Assembly (NCBI GenBank): GCA_015521775.1
Contig: WANN01000013.1
Span: 1-53,995, forward strand
Reading direction: 5' to 3'
Length of the DNA stretch: 53,995 bases
DNA from: Thermoproteaceae archaeon
Lineage (GTDB): Archaea; Thermoproteota; Thermoprotei; Thermoproteales; Thermoproteaceae
Shown here piece by piece: positions 31,948 through 39,854 of this stretch (position 1 is the stretch's first letter; every line of letters begins with the position of its first letter). The notes beneath the pieces were generated by a model that was given only the letters and a program-made list of their open reading frames with translations, was not told the DNA's origin and did not search any database. A program made the position numbers and the translations under genes.

Positions 31948-32524
31948 GTATGGTGGACCCAGCTCCCACATCATAGGCGTTTGGCAGCTCCCTTATGAGA
32001 GCCCTACGCACGTCTATAGGCGTGTGGAGAGGGTAGACCCTTCTGGCGCCAAGCTCCCTCAACTGTCTCTTCAGGTCCTCGAACAGGTATCTGCTGACTG
32101 TGGTCACGCCCAGTCCCCCCACAACGGTCTTGACCCTGCTTATGCCCGCACTTCTAAGCGCCTCGGGCACAATGCCAAGGGCCCAGGAAAAGAGGCCACA
32201 CCCACTTATCAACGTGTTCTCACCGACCACGACTAACCGTTCCCGACCAACATTAATAAGGCTTACCGGGGCCCAAGGAGGCGGTGTGTCGATGTCCCAA
32301 TAGCCCTGGGCGCCGCCGACATGGTGGGGATTGGCGATAGTCACCACCACGTGGCGTGGCCTAGGCAGGCCGAGAATAGACATGTTCCGCTCGAATTCCT
32401 CCCCGCTGGAGCACGCATCGACGGCTATGCCCAGCTCCTCTACGTAAACTGAAAAGCCGTGAGTGGGCTCTATGTCCCTATGCTTGGAAACGTTGTCGCA
32501 GACTACCTTAATTTTTATACCCAC
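31937..32524 (-). CDS. Degenerate metallo-beta-lactamase-fold protein
   Basis: 195 aa. The layout follows the family of 7,8-dihydropterin-6-methyl aminobenzene phosphate synthase-like beta-lactamase-fold proteins: opening VVCDNVSKHRD, HGFSVYVEELGIAVDA, an NMSILGL segment, and a late PLHT. The metal motif HxHxDH is replaced by ANPHHV, GCSH by GCGL, and GGxH by GGLG, so most metal ligands are gone. It is probably not a standard hydrolase. GTG 32524 lies about 27 bases from a leftward TATA (32548-32555) inside the divergent gene. It heads the M50 operon. Confidence 0.6.
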   Translation of the reverse strand: MGIKIKVVCDNVSKHRDIEPTHGFSVYVEELGIAVDACSSGEEFERNMSILGLPRPRHVVVTIANPHHVGGAQGYWDIDTPPPWAPVSLINVGRERLVVVGENTLISGCGLFSWALGIVPEALRSAGISRVKTVVGGLGVTTVSRYLFEDLKRQLRELGARRVYPLHTPIDVRRALIRELPNAYDVGAGSTIHAD

Positions 32525-32555
32525 GCATATCGCTGGAAACATGGCTGTAAATAAG
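32512..32555. promoter_or_regulatory. Interleaved divergent promoters
   Basis: The rightward TATA (TTTTTATAC, 32512-32520) lies inside the leftward coding region, and the leftward TATA (CTTATTTA on the minus strand, 32555-32548) lies inside the rightward coding region. Each is 25-27 bases from its own start codon (32541 and 32524). Confidence 0.5.
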
Positions 32556-33266
32556 ATGACTGTGGTGTATGTGGCCAGCCTACTGGCCTTCGCCGCATTG
32601 GCAGCTGCCTTCCCAGAACATTACCTGTACATAATAATTGGCTGGATAGGGATATTCCTTGGGGTCACAGTGGCGTTTGGGGTAAGGAACGTGAGGAGGC
32701 TGGCCAGGGCCGCCATGGAGATCAGGAAGACAAAGCAGCTTTTGAAGCTCGACCAAAAGGACGTGCAGAAGGCCATGGAGAGGGACAAGGAGCTGCAGGC
32801 CGAGTACAGGTCTTTTGCAAGGCAGAACATGAGGATGCTGCTCTACATGATGCTGGCCATGGTGCTCATACTCACAATAGTGCCCACGGCGTACGCGGTC
32901 ATATACGGCGGTATTGTGGGGCTAACGGGCAACGACGTGCTCGCCAGGTTTGTCCAGTTCGTTGCCGTGTTCGGCATATTCGCGCTGGTGTTTAGGAGGG
33001 TGTTCAGGCCGCCCACCGCGATGTTCCCAACGCTTGTAAAGCAGCTCGAGATACATGAGAACGGCATAATATTGAACGGGATGCAGGGATATAAGGCGCC
33101 CCTGGACGTGGAGTACGTTAAGGTGAGCAGAGAAAGAAGGTTCATCGAGTTCAGGACCAAGGGGAGCCAACCCCAGCGTATACGGATGTATGTAAAGGAT
33201 CCAGAGGGGATCTGGAAAGACTACCTTTCTAGGCTCATAAAGGCTGACCGCGTGGAGACCGACTAG
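32541..33266 (+). CDS. Membrane protein with internal coiled coil (DUF2208-like)
   Basis: 241 aa: two N-terminal helices (about 7-25 and 30-48), a charged helical loop (about 55-95), two more helices (about 98-122 and 135-152), and a cytoplasmic beta-rich domain of about 80 residues. The helix-coil-helix order loosely recalls the Oxa1/EMC3 superfamily, but I would not claim that. I believe similar Thermoproteales proteins are filed under DUF2208; this is from memory. ATG 32541 lies 25 bases from TTTTTATAC. It ends 4 bases inside the L12 gene, tail to tail. Confidence 0.8.
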   Translation: MAVNKMTVVYVASLLAFAALAAAFPEHYLYIIIGWIGIFLGVTVAFGVRNVRRLARAAMEIRKTKQLLKLDQKDVQKAMERDKELQAEYRSFARQNMRMLLYMMLAMVLILTIVPTAYAVIYGGIVGLTGNDVLARFVQFVAVFGIFALVFRRVFRPPTAMFPTLVKQLEIHENGIILNGMQGYKAPLDVEYVKVSRERRFIEFRTKGSQPQRIRMYVKDPEGIWKDYLSRLIKADRVETD

Positions 33267-33589
33267 CCGAATAGACTGGCAAGGCCGCCGGCCACCTCCT
33301 CCTCGCCAGGCCCCTTCTTCTCCTCCTCTCCCTTTTCCTCGGCGGGCGCGGCAGCTGGCTGCGCCGCAGCCGCAGCGGGCGCAGCGGCCGCCACAGGCGC
33401 CGCCGCCATCGGAACCGTAGCGGCCTTAATAGCCTCCTCTATGTTGACCTCTCTTAGCGCTGTGACCATCGCCTTGACCCTTATCTCGTCTGGCTGTATC
33501 CCAGCAGCCTGAAGCACCTTGACCAAGTTCTCCTCGCTTATCTCCTGCTTGGCGTAGTGGAGTAGGAGTGCGGCGTATATGTATTCCAT
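33263..33589 (-). CDS. rpl12: Large ribosomal subunit stalk protein P1 (archaeal L12)
   Basis: 108 aa. N-terminal helical dimerisation domain ([17 protein letters not shown]), an Ala/Pro hinge at about residues 58-82, and an acidic C-terminal tail ending in GGLASLFG, which contacts elongation factors. It is not linked to rpl10 or rpl1 as it is in most archaea. A TATA-like AT-rich element near 33611-33618 lies 25 bases upstream. Divergent from the small gene at 33630. Confidence 0.96.
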   Translation of the reverse strand: MEYIYAALLLHYAKQEISEENLVKVLQAAGIQPDEIRVKAMVTALREVNIEEAIKAATVPMAAAPVAAAAPAAAAAQPAAAPAEEKGEEEKKGPGEEEVAGGLASLFG

Positions 33590-33629
33590 GGGGCAAACGT
33601 TAATATCCCGGTTTTAAAGCTTTCCGACA

Positions 33630-33857
33630 ATGCTGGCGGTCACTGCGCCGTGGGATGCGTTTAGGCCCCTTGTGGAGAGGCTGTGCTCCATGCTGGGCTG
33701 CCAAGTGGTACACGTAGATTCGCTCGGTGTTGGGGACATATGTATGGCTGAGGGGATAGTCAGAATACCGTTCTTTAGGTCGGAGAGGTGCGGCTGCATA
33801 TTCCCGGACTATCCCATCGACAAGTTTTTAGATGTGCTTCGCAGGTGCGCTGAGTAA
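33630..33857 (+). CDS. Small Cys-containing hypothetical protein (75 aa)
   Basis: Alpha/beta fold by pattern, with six Cys including ERCGCIFPD. No family recognised. An AT-rich element (GTTAATATC, about 33599-33606) lies 27 bases upstream, fitting a leaderless ATG. It is divergent from rpl12, whose TATA lies between this element and the ATG. Confidence 0.62.
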   Translation: MLAVTAPWDAFRPLVERLCSMLGCQVVHVDSLGVGDICMAEGIVRIPFFRSERCGCIFPDYPIDKFLDVLRRCAE

Positions 33858-33947
33858 AACTTAATAATGCGTGGGGCCTACGCACTTGACCACCCCGGAT
33901 ACCCGTGTGCTGCGGGCACATGAGGGGATGTGGGTTACCCCGGCCAA

Positions 33948-34367
33948 TTACTCTGATAGGTTGAACGGTTTGCCTTCCCTGACAATTTTGTCGGCTATGT
34001 CGGGCGCCTTCTCCCTCAGCTCCCCCTCTACGCTCTTCAAGAACGCCAGGTCCTCGCCCCTATTCCTCAACTGGTCGGGAAGTAGGCGAGGTATCTCGTC
34101 TATTATGGGGTACCACCTGCCACAAGACTCGCAGTACAGGAGCCCCCTTATTATCTCCACCTTGTGGCACTCCTCGCAGGGAAGCTCCTGGGGGTTCTTG
34201 AGCTCCCTGACCCTCACATTCCTAAAAGAGCAGTACTCCTCGCAGAAGGGTTTGCGCGGCCACGTGTACTTCCTCTCGGGGAACGTCCTCTCCTCCATCA
34301 CTATGAGTCTCAGGGGAAACCTCTTGTCTATGGGACAGGCAAGTATGTCCATAAGCCTGTACTTCAT
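33948..34367 (-). CDS. Trm112-like zinc protein
   Basis: 139 aa. Matches the Trm112/YcaR pattern: opening MKYRLMDILACPIDKRFPL, a helical insert, then ELPCEECHKVEIIRGLLYCESCGRWYPI with a C-x2-C pair, and the closing IDEIPRLLP. In archaea Trm112 activates several RNA and protein methyltransferases. The insert has a further two Cys (FCEEYC). ATG 34367 follows GTTTAAATG by about 22 bases. It is transcribed alone. Confidence 0.85.
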   Translation of the reverse strand: MKYRLMDILACPIDKRFPLRLIVMEERTFPERKYTWPRKPFCEEYCSFRNVRVRELKNPQELPCEECHKVEIIRGLLYCESCGRWYPIIDEIPRLLPDQLRNRGEDLAFLKSVEGELREKAPDIADKIVREGKPFNLSE

Positions 34368-34462
34368 GGCGTAAGATACATGGCCTCATTTAAACGTGTT
34401 TCCCGCATGTCAAACGGCACAGGAGGGAGACACACCTTTATACTGGTCTGTCCCCGGACTAC

Positions 34463-35461
34463 GTGAGGGTGGCGTTCGATGCCCTTACGCCGAAACAGGC
34501 CAGGATAGCTGCGACGCTTTACTGGGAGGGGAGGAAAAGGGGGATCGACGTTGTGGTCACGTGCAGGGAGTACGACCATACGAGAGGGATATTGGAGATG
34601 GGCGGCGTGGAGGCCACATGTGTGGGCGGCTACGGCGTAACCATCGAGGAGAAACTGCGCAACAGTCTGGCCAGACAAATGGCGCTCGTCGATCTGTATA
34701 GGGGCGTGGACGTAGTGGCGTCCTTCGCCTCCCCGGACGCGTCCAGGGTCGGCTTCGGCCTCGGCAAACCGGTGGTGACTCTGAGCGATACCGTACACGC
34801 CGACGCTGTTAATAGGCTCACAGTGCCCCTATCCACGTACCTCATAGTGCCCAAGGCCCTGCCACGTAGGGCCTTCGAAAGGTACGGGTGCCGCAGGATA
34901 GTTGCCTTTAACGGGGTGTTCGAACTCATGTGGATCCGTCGCTTCACGCCAAGGAGGGACGTGCTGGAGACGCTGGGGCTCATTGAGGGGGAATACGTCG
35001 TGGTTAGGCCCAGCGAGGTATACGCGTCGTATTATCCTGGCGCTCGGGCCGATCCGTCCCTGGACATAGCTAGGGAGGCCGCCAAGATGGGGTACAAGGT
35101 CGTCTACTTCCCCCGGTACCCAGATCAGAGGGTGGACTGGGCGCTGACGCCGAGACACACGGTAGACTTCCTCTCCCTGGCCTACTACTCGGCCATGGTG
35201 GTGACAGGGGGGGCCACAATGGCGCTGGAGGCAGCGCTGCTTGGGACGCCCTCCCTGTCTCTGTTCCCCCTGAGGTACTACACCGACATGTATCTGGAGG
35301 CGCTGGGGGCGCCCCTATATAGGTGCTTCGATGCCGGTCAATGCGCGCAGTTGGCCCGGAACATACTTGTGTCCCCATTCAGAAGGGAGCCGGCCCTGGA
35401 CCGGCTCGAGGATCCCACCGACCTCGTACTGGACGTCATATCTTCGTTAGGAACCCCTTGA
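34463..35461 (+). CDS. DUF354 family protein (GT-B-like fold)
   Basis: 332 aa. Opening MRVAFDALTPKQARIAATL is the DUF354 signature, followed by VVVTCREYDHTRGILE and a second Rossmann half with TGGATMALEAALLGTPSLS (G-rich nucleotide-sugar-type motif). The family is thought to act in surface polysaccharide synthesis. GTG 34463 lies 25 bases after CTTTATACT. It ends 26 bases into the convergent hypothetical gene. Confidence 0.85.
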   Translation: MRVAFDALTPKQARIAATLYWEGRKRGIDVVVTCREYDHTRGILEMGGVEATCVGGYGVTIEEKLRNSLARQMALVDLYRGVDVVASFASPDASRVGFGLGKPVVTLSDTVHADAVNRLTVPLSTYLIVPKALPRRAFERYGCRRIVAFNGVFELMWIRRFTPRRDVLETLGLIEGEYVVVRPSEVYASYYPGARADPSLDIAREAAKMGYKVVYFPRYPDQRVDWALTPRHTVDFLSLAYYSAMVVTGGATMALEAALLGTPSLSLFPLRYYTDMYLEALGAPLYRCFDAGQCAQLARNILVSPFRREPALDRLEDPTDLVLDVISSLGTP

Positions 35462-35870
35462 CCTCCAGGTCACGTCCCCTGACCAGATAAATGTGGCTGT
35501 GGTCCCTCCTAGCGAAGTACTCCAACATGCCCAGGGCAAACGTAGCCTCCAGAAAGTCGGAGTGCTCCTCTATGCTGCTCGGTCCACGCCTACTCATGGA
35601 GGACACGATGACCTTTATGTTCGCCCTGTACTTCCTCTCCAAGCTGCGTGCCACGTCCAGGAACGTGTCCCTGGAGAAATCGCCGTATATCGCCGAGCAC
35701 GGGGGGCTGCCGAGGCCCATGGCGCGGCTCAGCCTAGACATGTATACGCATGTCTCAGCCTCCCTGTCCTCCGGACAGTGGGAATGGCACACCGACGAGG
35801 CATACCTGAGCAGTTTCTCGAGCACGCTCACCGGCATAACGACGTACTCCTCGTCGGGATTCAACGCCAT
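35436..35870 (-). CDS. Hypothetical Cys-containing protein (144 aa)
   Basis: Alpha/beta soluble protein. A Cys-rich loop CHSHCPEDREAETC (about residues 28-41), with another Cys near 58, could hold a metal. No family recognised. Leaderless ATG 35870, 24-25 bases from the TATA element it shares with the rightward gene at 35918. Confidence 0.65.
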   Translation of the reverse strand: MALNPDEEYVVMPVSVLEKLLRYASSVCHSHCPEDREAETCVYMSRLSRAMGLGSPPCSAIYGDFSRDTFLDVARSLERKYRANIKVIVSSMSRRGPSSIEEHSDFLEATFALGMLEYFARRDHSHIYLVRGRDLEVKGFLTKI

Positions 35871-35890
35871 GTAGTGGGGTCTCGAAATGC

Positions 35891-35898
35891 TTAAAATA
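35891..35898. promoter_or_regulatory. Single TATA element shared by divergent genes
   Basis: TTAAAATA at 35891-35898 lies midway between the leftward start at 35870 and the rightward start at 35918, about 24 bases from each. No other TATA-like element lies in this 47-base gap. Confidence 0.5.
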
Positions 35899-35917
35899 CT
35901 TGTCCTGTCTCAATGGC

Positions 35918-36304
35918 GTGAGGGCCAAGGGCATAGCCATTCTAAGGGCAAAAAAGGACTACGATGTTGCCATGATGGAGCTTAAGCTTGTAGGTCTCCG
36001 TGAGGTGTATACCGAGGGGTCCACCATGGGGAGGCCTCTTGAGGACAAGGTAGCAGATATTCTACACTTCCTAGGCCTCCGCGGCCTACATCTCATGGGG
36101 AGGCACGCCTTCGACGATGAGGGGTCCGCCCTATATGTAATAGACATATTTGATGGGCACAACGAGCTCGTGATGGCCATAGTGGCCTTCGAGGGGGCAA
36201 GGCTAAGGAGGGTGGTGAGAAGGCTCGCCGCCCACGGGTGGAACGTTGCGCTCTTCTTCGAGGTCAGGAAGGCCCGCGTCCACAGGCACAACAGGGCCAT
36301 GTGA
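35918..36304 (+). CDS. Hypothetical protein (128 aa), possibly nuclease-like
   Basis: Begins at GTG 35918 (VRAKGIAILR); TTG 35900 overlaps the TATA and is rejected. Contains a helix, the beta-hairpin ALYVIDIFDGHNELVMAIVAFEG and a following helix, a layout loosely like small restriction-endonuclease-fold proteins (D...E-x-K), but no clear catalytic E-x-K. The C-terminus is strongly basic. Function unknown. Confidence 0.68.
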   Translation: MRAKGIAILRAKKDYDVAMMELKLVGLREVYTEGSTMGRPLEDKVADILHFLGLRGLHLMGRHAFDDEGSALYVIDIFDGHNELVMAIVAFEGARLRRVVRRLAAHGWNVALFFEVRKARVHRHNRAM

Positions 36305-36388
36305 GCCGCGGATGGACGGCACGTGCAGGAACCGTCGCCATGCGTCTGTGACGTAGGTCGGGACGCGTGGCGGGGGCTATGGCAGGTT

Positions 36389-36970
36389 TCAGGTCTGCGT
36401 CCTATTGCCCACGGCAGCCTCGTACCTGAGCAATATGTCGTATGCCTCGTGGCCCAGGCGTTCTATCCAGTCCACGTTGTCGCTTGTGCATCCCAGCCGC
36501 GGCAGGCAGTATGCCAGTGTTTGAGCTGTGTAGTGGGGCGGCCTACCGGAGACGTCCACCTGTACTAGGTATGTAGCCAGATCGAGGGACTCTGCGTACA
36601 CCACGTCGAGCAGCTCTGCTACCACGTTCTCGTAGACCTTCGGCTCCGGCCACCTTCGCCCAGCCAACTCTACCAGGAGCTGTCTTGGGTCCCTTCTCAG
36701 GACCACCACTGCGTCTAGTTCCACGCCGCGGAACAGGGAAACCGCATGAGTGTCCGCCACAAAGCCCCTGGGCAGGTGCTCCCTCAGCCTCGCCATGGCG
36801 GCATCCACGTCAGCTATTTCATGGGTGTACCTCCACCTGTCCGGCCTCAGGAGGCCCCACGCGGAGAGGAGGGCGCCCACGTCCACGTGGGGCACGTTCA
36901 GGGCCTTGGAGAGGAGCGACGCCACAGTGGTTTTCCCGACTCCCGGCGTTCCAGCTATGAGCACCCTCAA
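36389..36970 (-). CDS. AK6/Fap7-type adenylate kinase
   Basis: 193 aa. Walker A GTPGVGKT at residues 7-14; short NMP-binding region and GRRWPEPKVYENVVAELLD, typical of the AK6 (Fap7) group, which acts as an adenylate kinase/ATPase in small-subunit maturation. TTG 36970 overlaps the asnS stop as TTGA, mimicking the common ATGA overlap, so TTG is the likely start. It is co-transcribed with asnS. Confidence 0.85.
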   Translation of the reverse strand: MRVLIAGTPGVGKTTVASLLSKALNVPHVDVGALLSAWGLLRPDRWRYTHEIADVDAAMARLREHLPRGFVADTHAVSLFRGVELDAVVVLRRDPRQLLVELAGRRWPEPKVYENVVAELLDVVYAESLDLATYLVQVDVSGRPPHYTAQTLAYCLPRLGCTSDNVDWIERLGHEAYDILLRYEAAVGNRTQT

Positions 36971-38256
36971 GGCTTGACCCTCCTGACGTCCCTTGGAAAT
37001 GGCACCACGTCCCTCACGTGGTCGGCGCCCACCAACCACATGACCAGCCTGTCCACGCCTAGGCCGAAACCCGCATGGGGCACGGACCCATATCTCCTGA
37101 GGTCTATGTACCATTCGTAGTCCTTAGGGTCTAGGCCGAACCTCAGTATCTTGCCCACAAGTTCCTCCTCCTCATATATGCGCTCCCCACCCCCGACCAC
37201 CTCCCCATATCCTTCCGGGGCCAGTATGTCGAAGCTAAGCGTCACCTCGGGCCTCCCGGGGTCATTCCTATGGTAAAAGGCCTTCAAGTTCTCAGGGAAC
37301 CCGTAGAGCACGATGGGCCTGTCGAATTTCGACGTGAGGGCCCTCTCCTCGTCCGAACCTATGTCGTCGCCCCACCTCACGTCCATGCCCATGCCCCTTA
37401 GGATCTCCACCGCCTCGTCATACGACATTCTGTGGAAGGGGCCGAGGGCCGCCTCGAGGGCGCCGGTCCCACGCCCCAATAGGCCCAACTCGTCCTGTCT
37501 CTCGTCAAGCACCCTCCTCACCACGTGCCTTATGAGTCCCTCGGCGATCCCCGACGCACAATCCATGTCGCACCAGGCCGCCTCGGCCTCCGCGTGCCAG
37601 AACTCCGTGAGGTGCCTCCGGGTACGCGACTTCTCGGCGCGGAAGCTCGGCTGAACCGTGTACACCTTCTCTAGGGAGAATATCAGGGCCTCTAGGTAGA
37701 ACTGGCTGCTCTGGGTCAGGTAGGCCACCGTGTCGAAGTACGGCACCTCGAAAAGGGTGGCCCCGCCCTCCACGGCAGCCGATATGAACGTGGGCGCGTG
37801 CACCTCGTAGAATCCCCTAGAGGAGAAGTACTCCCTTATCGCATCCCCAACTGTGTGCCTAACCTTCAACACGGCCGTGAACCTCCTGCTCCTCACCCAG
37901 AGGTGCCTTATGTCGAGGAGGTACTCGCTGTCGGCTCTGACAGCGTCCTCGTTTATGGGGTAGGGCCTGCCCACGTAGTGCCACAGGACATCGGTCACGT
38001 GCAGCTCCTTGCCGCCGGGCGCCCTCGGCTCCACCTTTATGCCGCCCCTAACTACTAGGGACGACTCTATGTTGAGGGTCCTCGCTACGTCGTAGGCCCT
38101 GGTTCCGCGTGTGAACACTGCCTGGATTACGCCCGTGGAGTCCCTAATCACTATGAACACCTTGTCCCTTAGCTCCCTCTTTCTGTATACCCAGCCTCTG
38201 AGCACCACGGTCTCCCCCTCTGGCATGCCCAAAGCCTCCCTGACGGATACGCTCAT
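36967..38256 (-). CDS. asnS: Asparaginyl-tRNA synthetase
   Basis: 429 aa class IIb synthetase: OB-fold anticodon-binding domain (about 1-100), then motif 1, motif 2 (FRAEKSRTRRHLTEFWHAEAE) and motif 3 (GFGLGVDRLVMWL). The motif 2 loop and HLTEFWHAEAE favour Asn over Asp specificity. ATG 38256 lies about 27 bases after TTTATAGG. First gene of an operon with the AK6-type kinase. Confidence 0.95.
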   Translation of the reverse strand: MSVSVREALGMPEGETVVLRGWVYRKRELRDKVFIVIRDSTGVIQAVFTRGTRAYDVARTLNIESSLVVRGGIKVEPRAPGGKELHVTDVLWHYVGRPYPINEDAVRADSEYLLDIRHLWVRSRRFTAVLKVRHTVGDAIREYFSSRGFYEVHAPTFISAAVEGGATLFEVPYFDTVAYLTQSSQFYLEALIFSLEKVYTVQPSFRAEKSRTRRHLTEFWHAEAEAAWCDMDCASGIAEGLIRHVVRRVLDERQDELGLLGRGTGALEAALGPFHRMSYDEAVEILRGMGMDVRWGDDIGSDEERALTSKFDRPIVLYGFPENLKAFYHRNDPGRPEVTLSFDILAPEGYGEVVGGGERIYEEEELVGKILRFGLDPKDYEWYIDLRRYGSVPHAGFGLGVDRLVMWLVGADHVRDVVPFPRDVRRVKP

Positions 38257-38271
38257 CCGTTGGTGTGGCCT

Positions 38272-38526
38272 CTACTCCCTATAAATACCTATCACCATGG
38301 GGCTCCCCTCATCGCACTCGTCGCCGACGGTCTTACCCACGTAGTCGCCCTCCATGTAGTTCCTTATGCGTATGTCCTTGCCGCACTGAACCACCGTCAC
38401 CAGCCTCTGTGTCTGTTGGACTCTCTGGTTCTCGCCCTTTCTCCACATGGCACTGTACAGAACGAGGAGGGACAGGAGCACCAGGGCCAGCCCCATGACG
38501 AACACGGCATACGGGTCGATGCTCAT
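38272..38526 (-). CDS. Small membrane protein (84 aa)
   Basis: One N-terminal membrane helix (about 6-28), then a polar part with two Cys (VVQCGKD and GDECDEG). No family recognised. Overlaps the DUF1512 gene by 4 bases (ATGA), so it is translationally coupled to it and may be its partner. Confidence 0.65.
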   Translation of the reverse strand: MSIDPYAVFVMGLALVLLSLLVLYSAMWRKGENQRVQQTQRLVTVVQCGKDIRIRNYMEGDYVGKTVGDECDEGSPMVIGIYRE

Positions 38527-39638
38527 TGCGCCACGCCCACCGTATTGCCCACGCCAACTATGATCACGCTGTCGCCTACCCCCACGTTGGAAAGCACGAA
38601 CGACTCGACCTTTTTCACCACGTCGTTAACGGCGGTATATATCTGCCTGTTCATTGCCGTAAGGGCCTCCTGCTCCTTCATCTTTATCAGGAATGCGTAA
38701 AGCGGTATCCCGTACCTAGAGGCTATGGTCTCTATGTTGAACTTCTCCACGCCTATGCCGCCCATCGCCACGCCGATCCCCTCGCTTATGGCGCCTGTCT
38801 GCTCGCTTTCAAGTCTCAGGGCGGCGTCGACGGTGACTATGTAGCGCGGCTTTGCCCCCAAGGTGTCCACCACGAAGCGTATTGCGTCGTCGAGTCTCCC
38901 CACCGTGCTGCCGGGGCCCTTGGCCTTGACGACGAACACCTTCCTCCCTTCCCACGAGCATTCGCTTATATGCGTGTCCTCCACGTTCTCGTATACCCTC
39001 CGGTCTCCGCAGTTCCTCCTAGAGAATAGGAACGCCACGAGGGGGCCGGCGCTGTCGCCTATCGGTACCCCCTTGAGGAAGGAATTCACTGCGTCGTTCA
39101 TTATGTCGGACAGTTCCTTGAGTATCGGTAAAAGTGATGAGAGCTGTATGACGAGGAAGTAGTTCTTATACTTGCGGGCCTGCCTATAGTAGTGGTCAAT
39201 TACCTTATAGAACCAGTTCATCTCGCGGAGCACGCTGACCGCAGTGGCGTAATTCTGGATGCGTGCCCTGTCGTCAACCATAATCGACGACACCTCCCTC
39301 TCAAGCATCCGGCCATATTCCAAAATGATGTTCTTGAGCTTGGAAACGAGGCCTGTGGGCTCTAACGTCGTCGGGGTAATAATGGCGAACTCCACGAGCC
39401 TCCTGAGGCGTTCCTCTATGGCGCTTTTAGCCACGTCGTCCTTACGGCTCTGCTCAAGCCTAGACATGACCGTGTGCATGGACGAGTTGAGTATCGTGGA
39501 CAGGTGCGCCACGAACCTGCCTATGTTGCCCAGGTACCTCAGCAGCTGTATTTCCTGGAAGAAAAATATAAAGACGAACCACATGAGCATGAACAATAGG
39601 AAGCTCCATGGAGACTGCTCCGCAAATTGAAGCAACAT
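38523..39638 (-). CDS. DUF1512 family protein
   Basis: 371 aa with an N-terminal membrane helix (about 10-29), a long helical part (about 40-175), and a C-terminal alpha/beta domain ending in a Gly/Val-rich strand set (VGVGDSVIIVGVGNTVGV). Length and layout match the archaeal DUF1512 family as I remember it; function unknown. ATG 39638 lies 22 bases after a CTTTATAAG element. The 216-base gap upstream (39639-39854) shows no other gene. Confidence 0.83.
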   Translation of the reverse strand: MLLQFAEQSPWSFLLFMLMWFVFIFFFQEIQLLRYLGNIGRFVAHLSTILNSSMHTVMSRLEQSRKDDVAKSAIEERLRRLVEFAIITPTTLEPTGLVSKLKNIILEYGRMLEREVSSIMVDDRARIQNYATAVSVLREMNWFYKVIDHYYRQARKYKNYFLVIQLSSLLPILKELSDIMNDAVNSFLKGVPIGDSAGPLVAFLFSRRNCGDRRVYENVEDTHISECSWEGRKVFVVKAKGPGSTVGRLDDAIRFVVDTLGAKPRYIVTVDAALRLESEQTGAISEGIGVAMGGIGVEKFNIETIASRYGIPLYAFLIKMKEQEALTAMNRQIYTAVNDVVKKVESFVLSNVGVGDSVIIVGVGNTVGVAQ

Positions 39639-39854
39639 GCTCCAACCACATGCCTATGACTTATAAAGGTATAGCACGGCCAACTGCATGACCTTATAGC
39701 GGGCCACATGGCGGCCGAGCGCCGGGCCTATACAGCCCGCAAGCCAAAAGAAAGGCTGCCCTCCACACCGCATCTGTCGATTCTGCCATGGGCCCGCCGC
39801 GCCACATACGTGCGGCGACCTGGCCAGGCGGACTAGGCACGGTGCGTGGGGTCC

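Noticed and set aside
39639-39854. 216-base gap between DUF1512 and gltX, inspected as a possible RNA gene
   Set aside because: No SRP RNA features and no RNase P motif such as GAGGAAAGTCC; only a 31-codon ORF and the DUF1512 promoter were seen.
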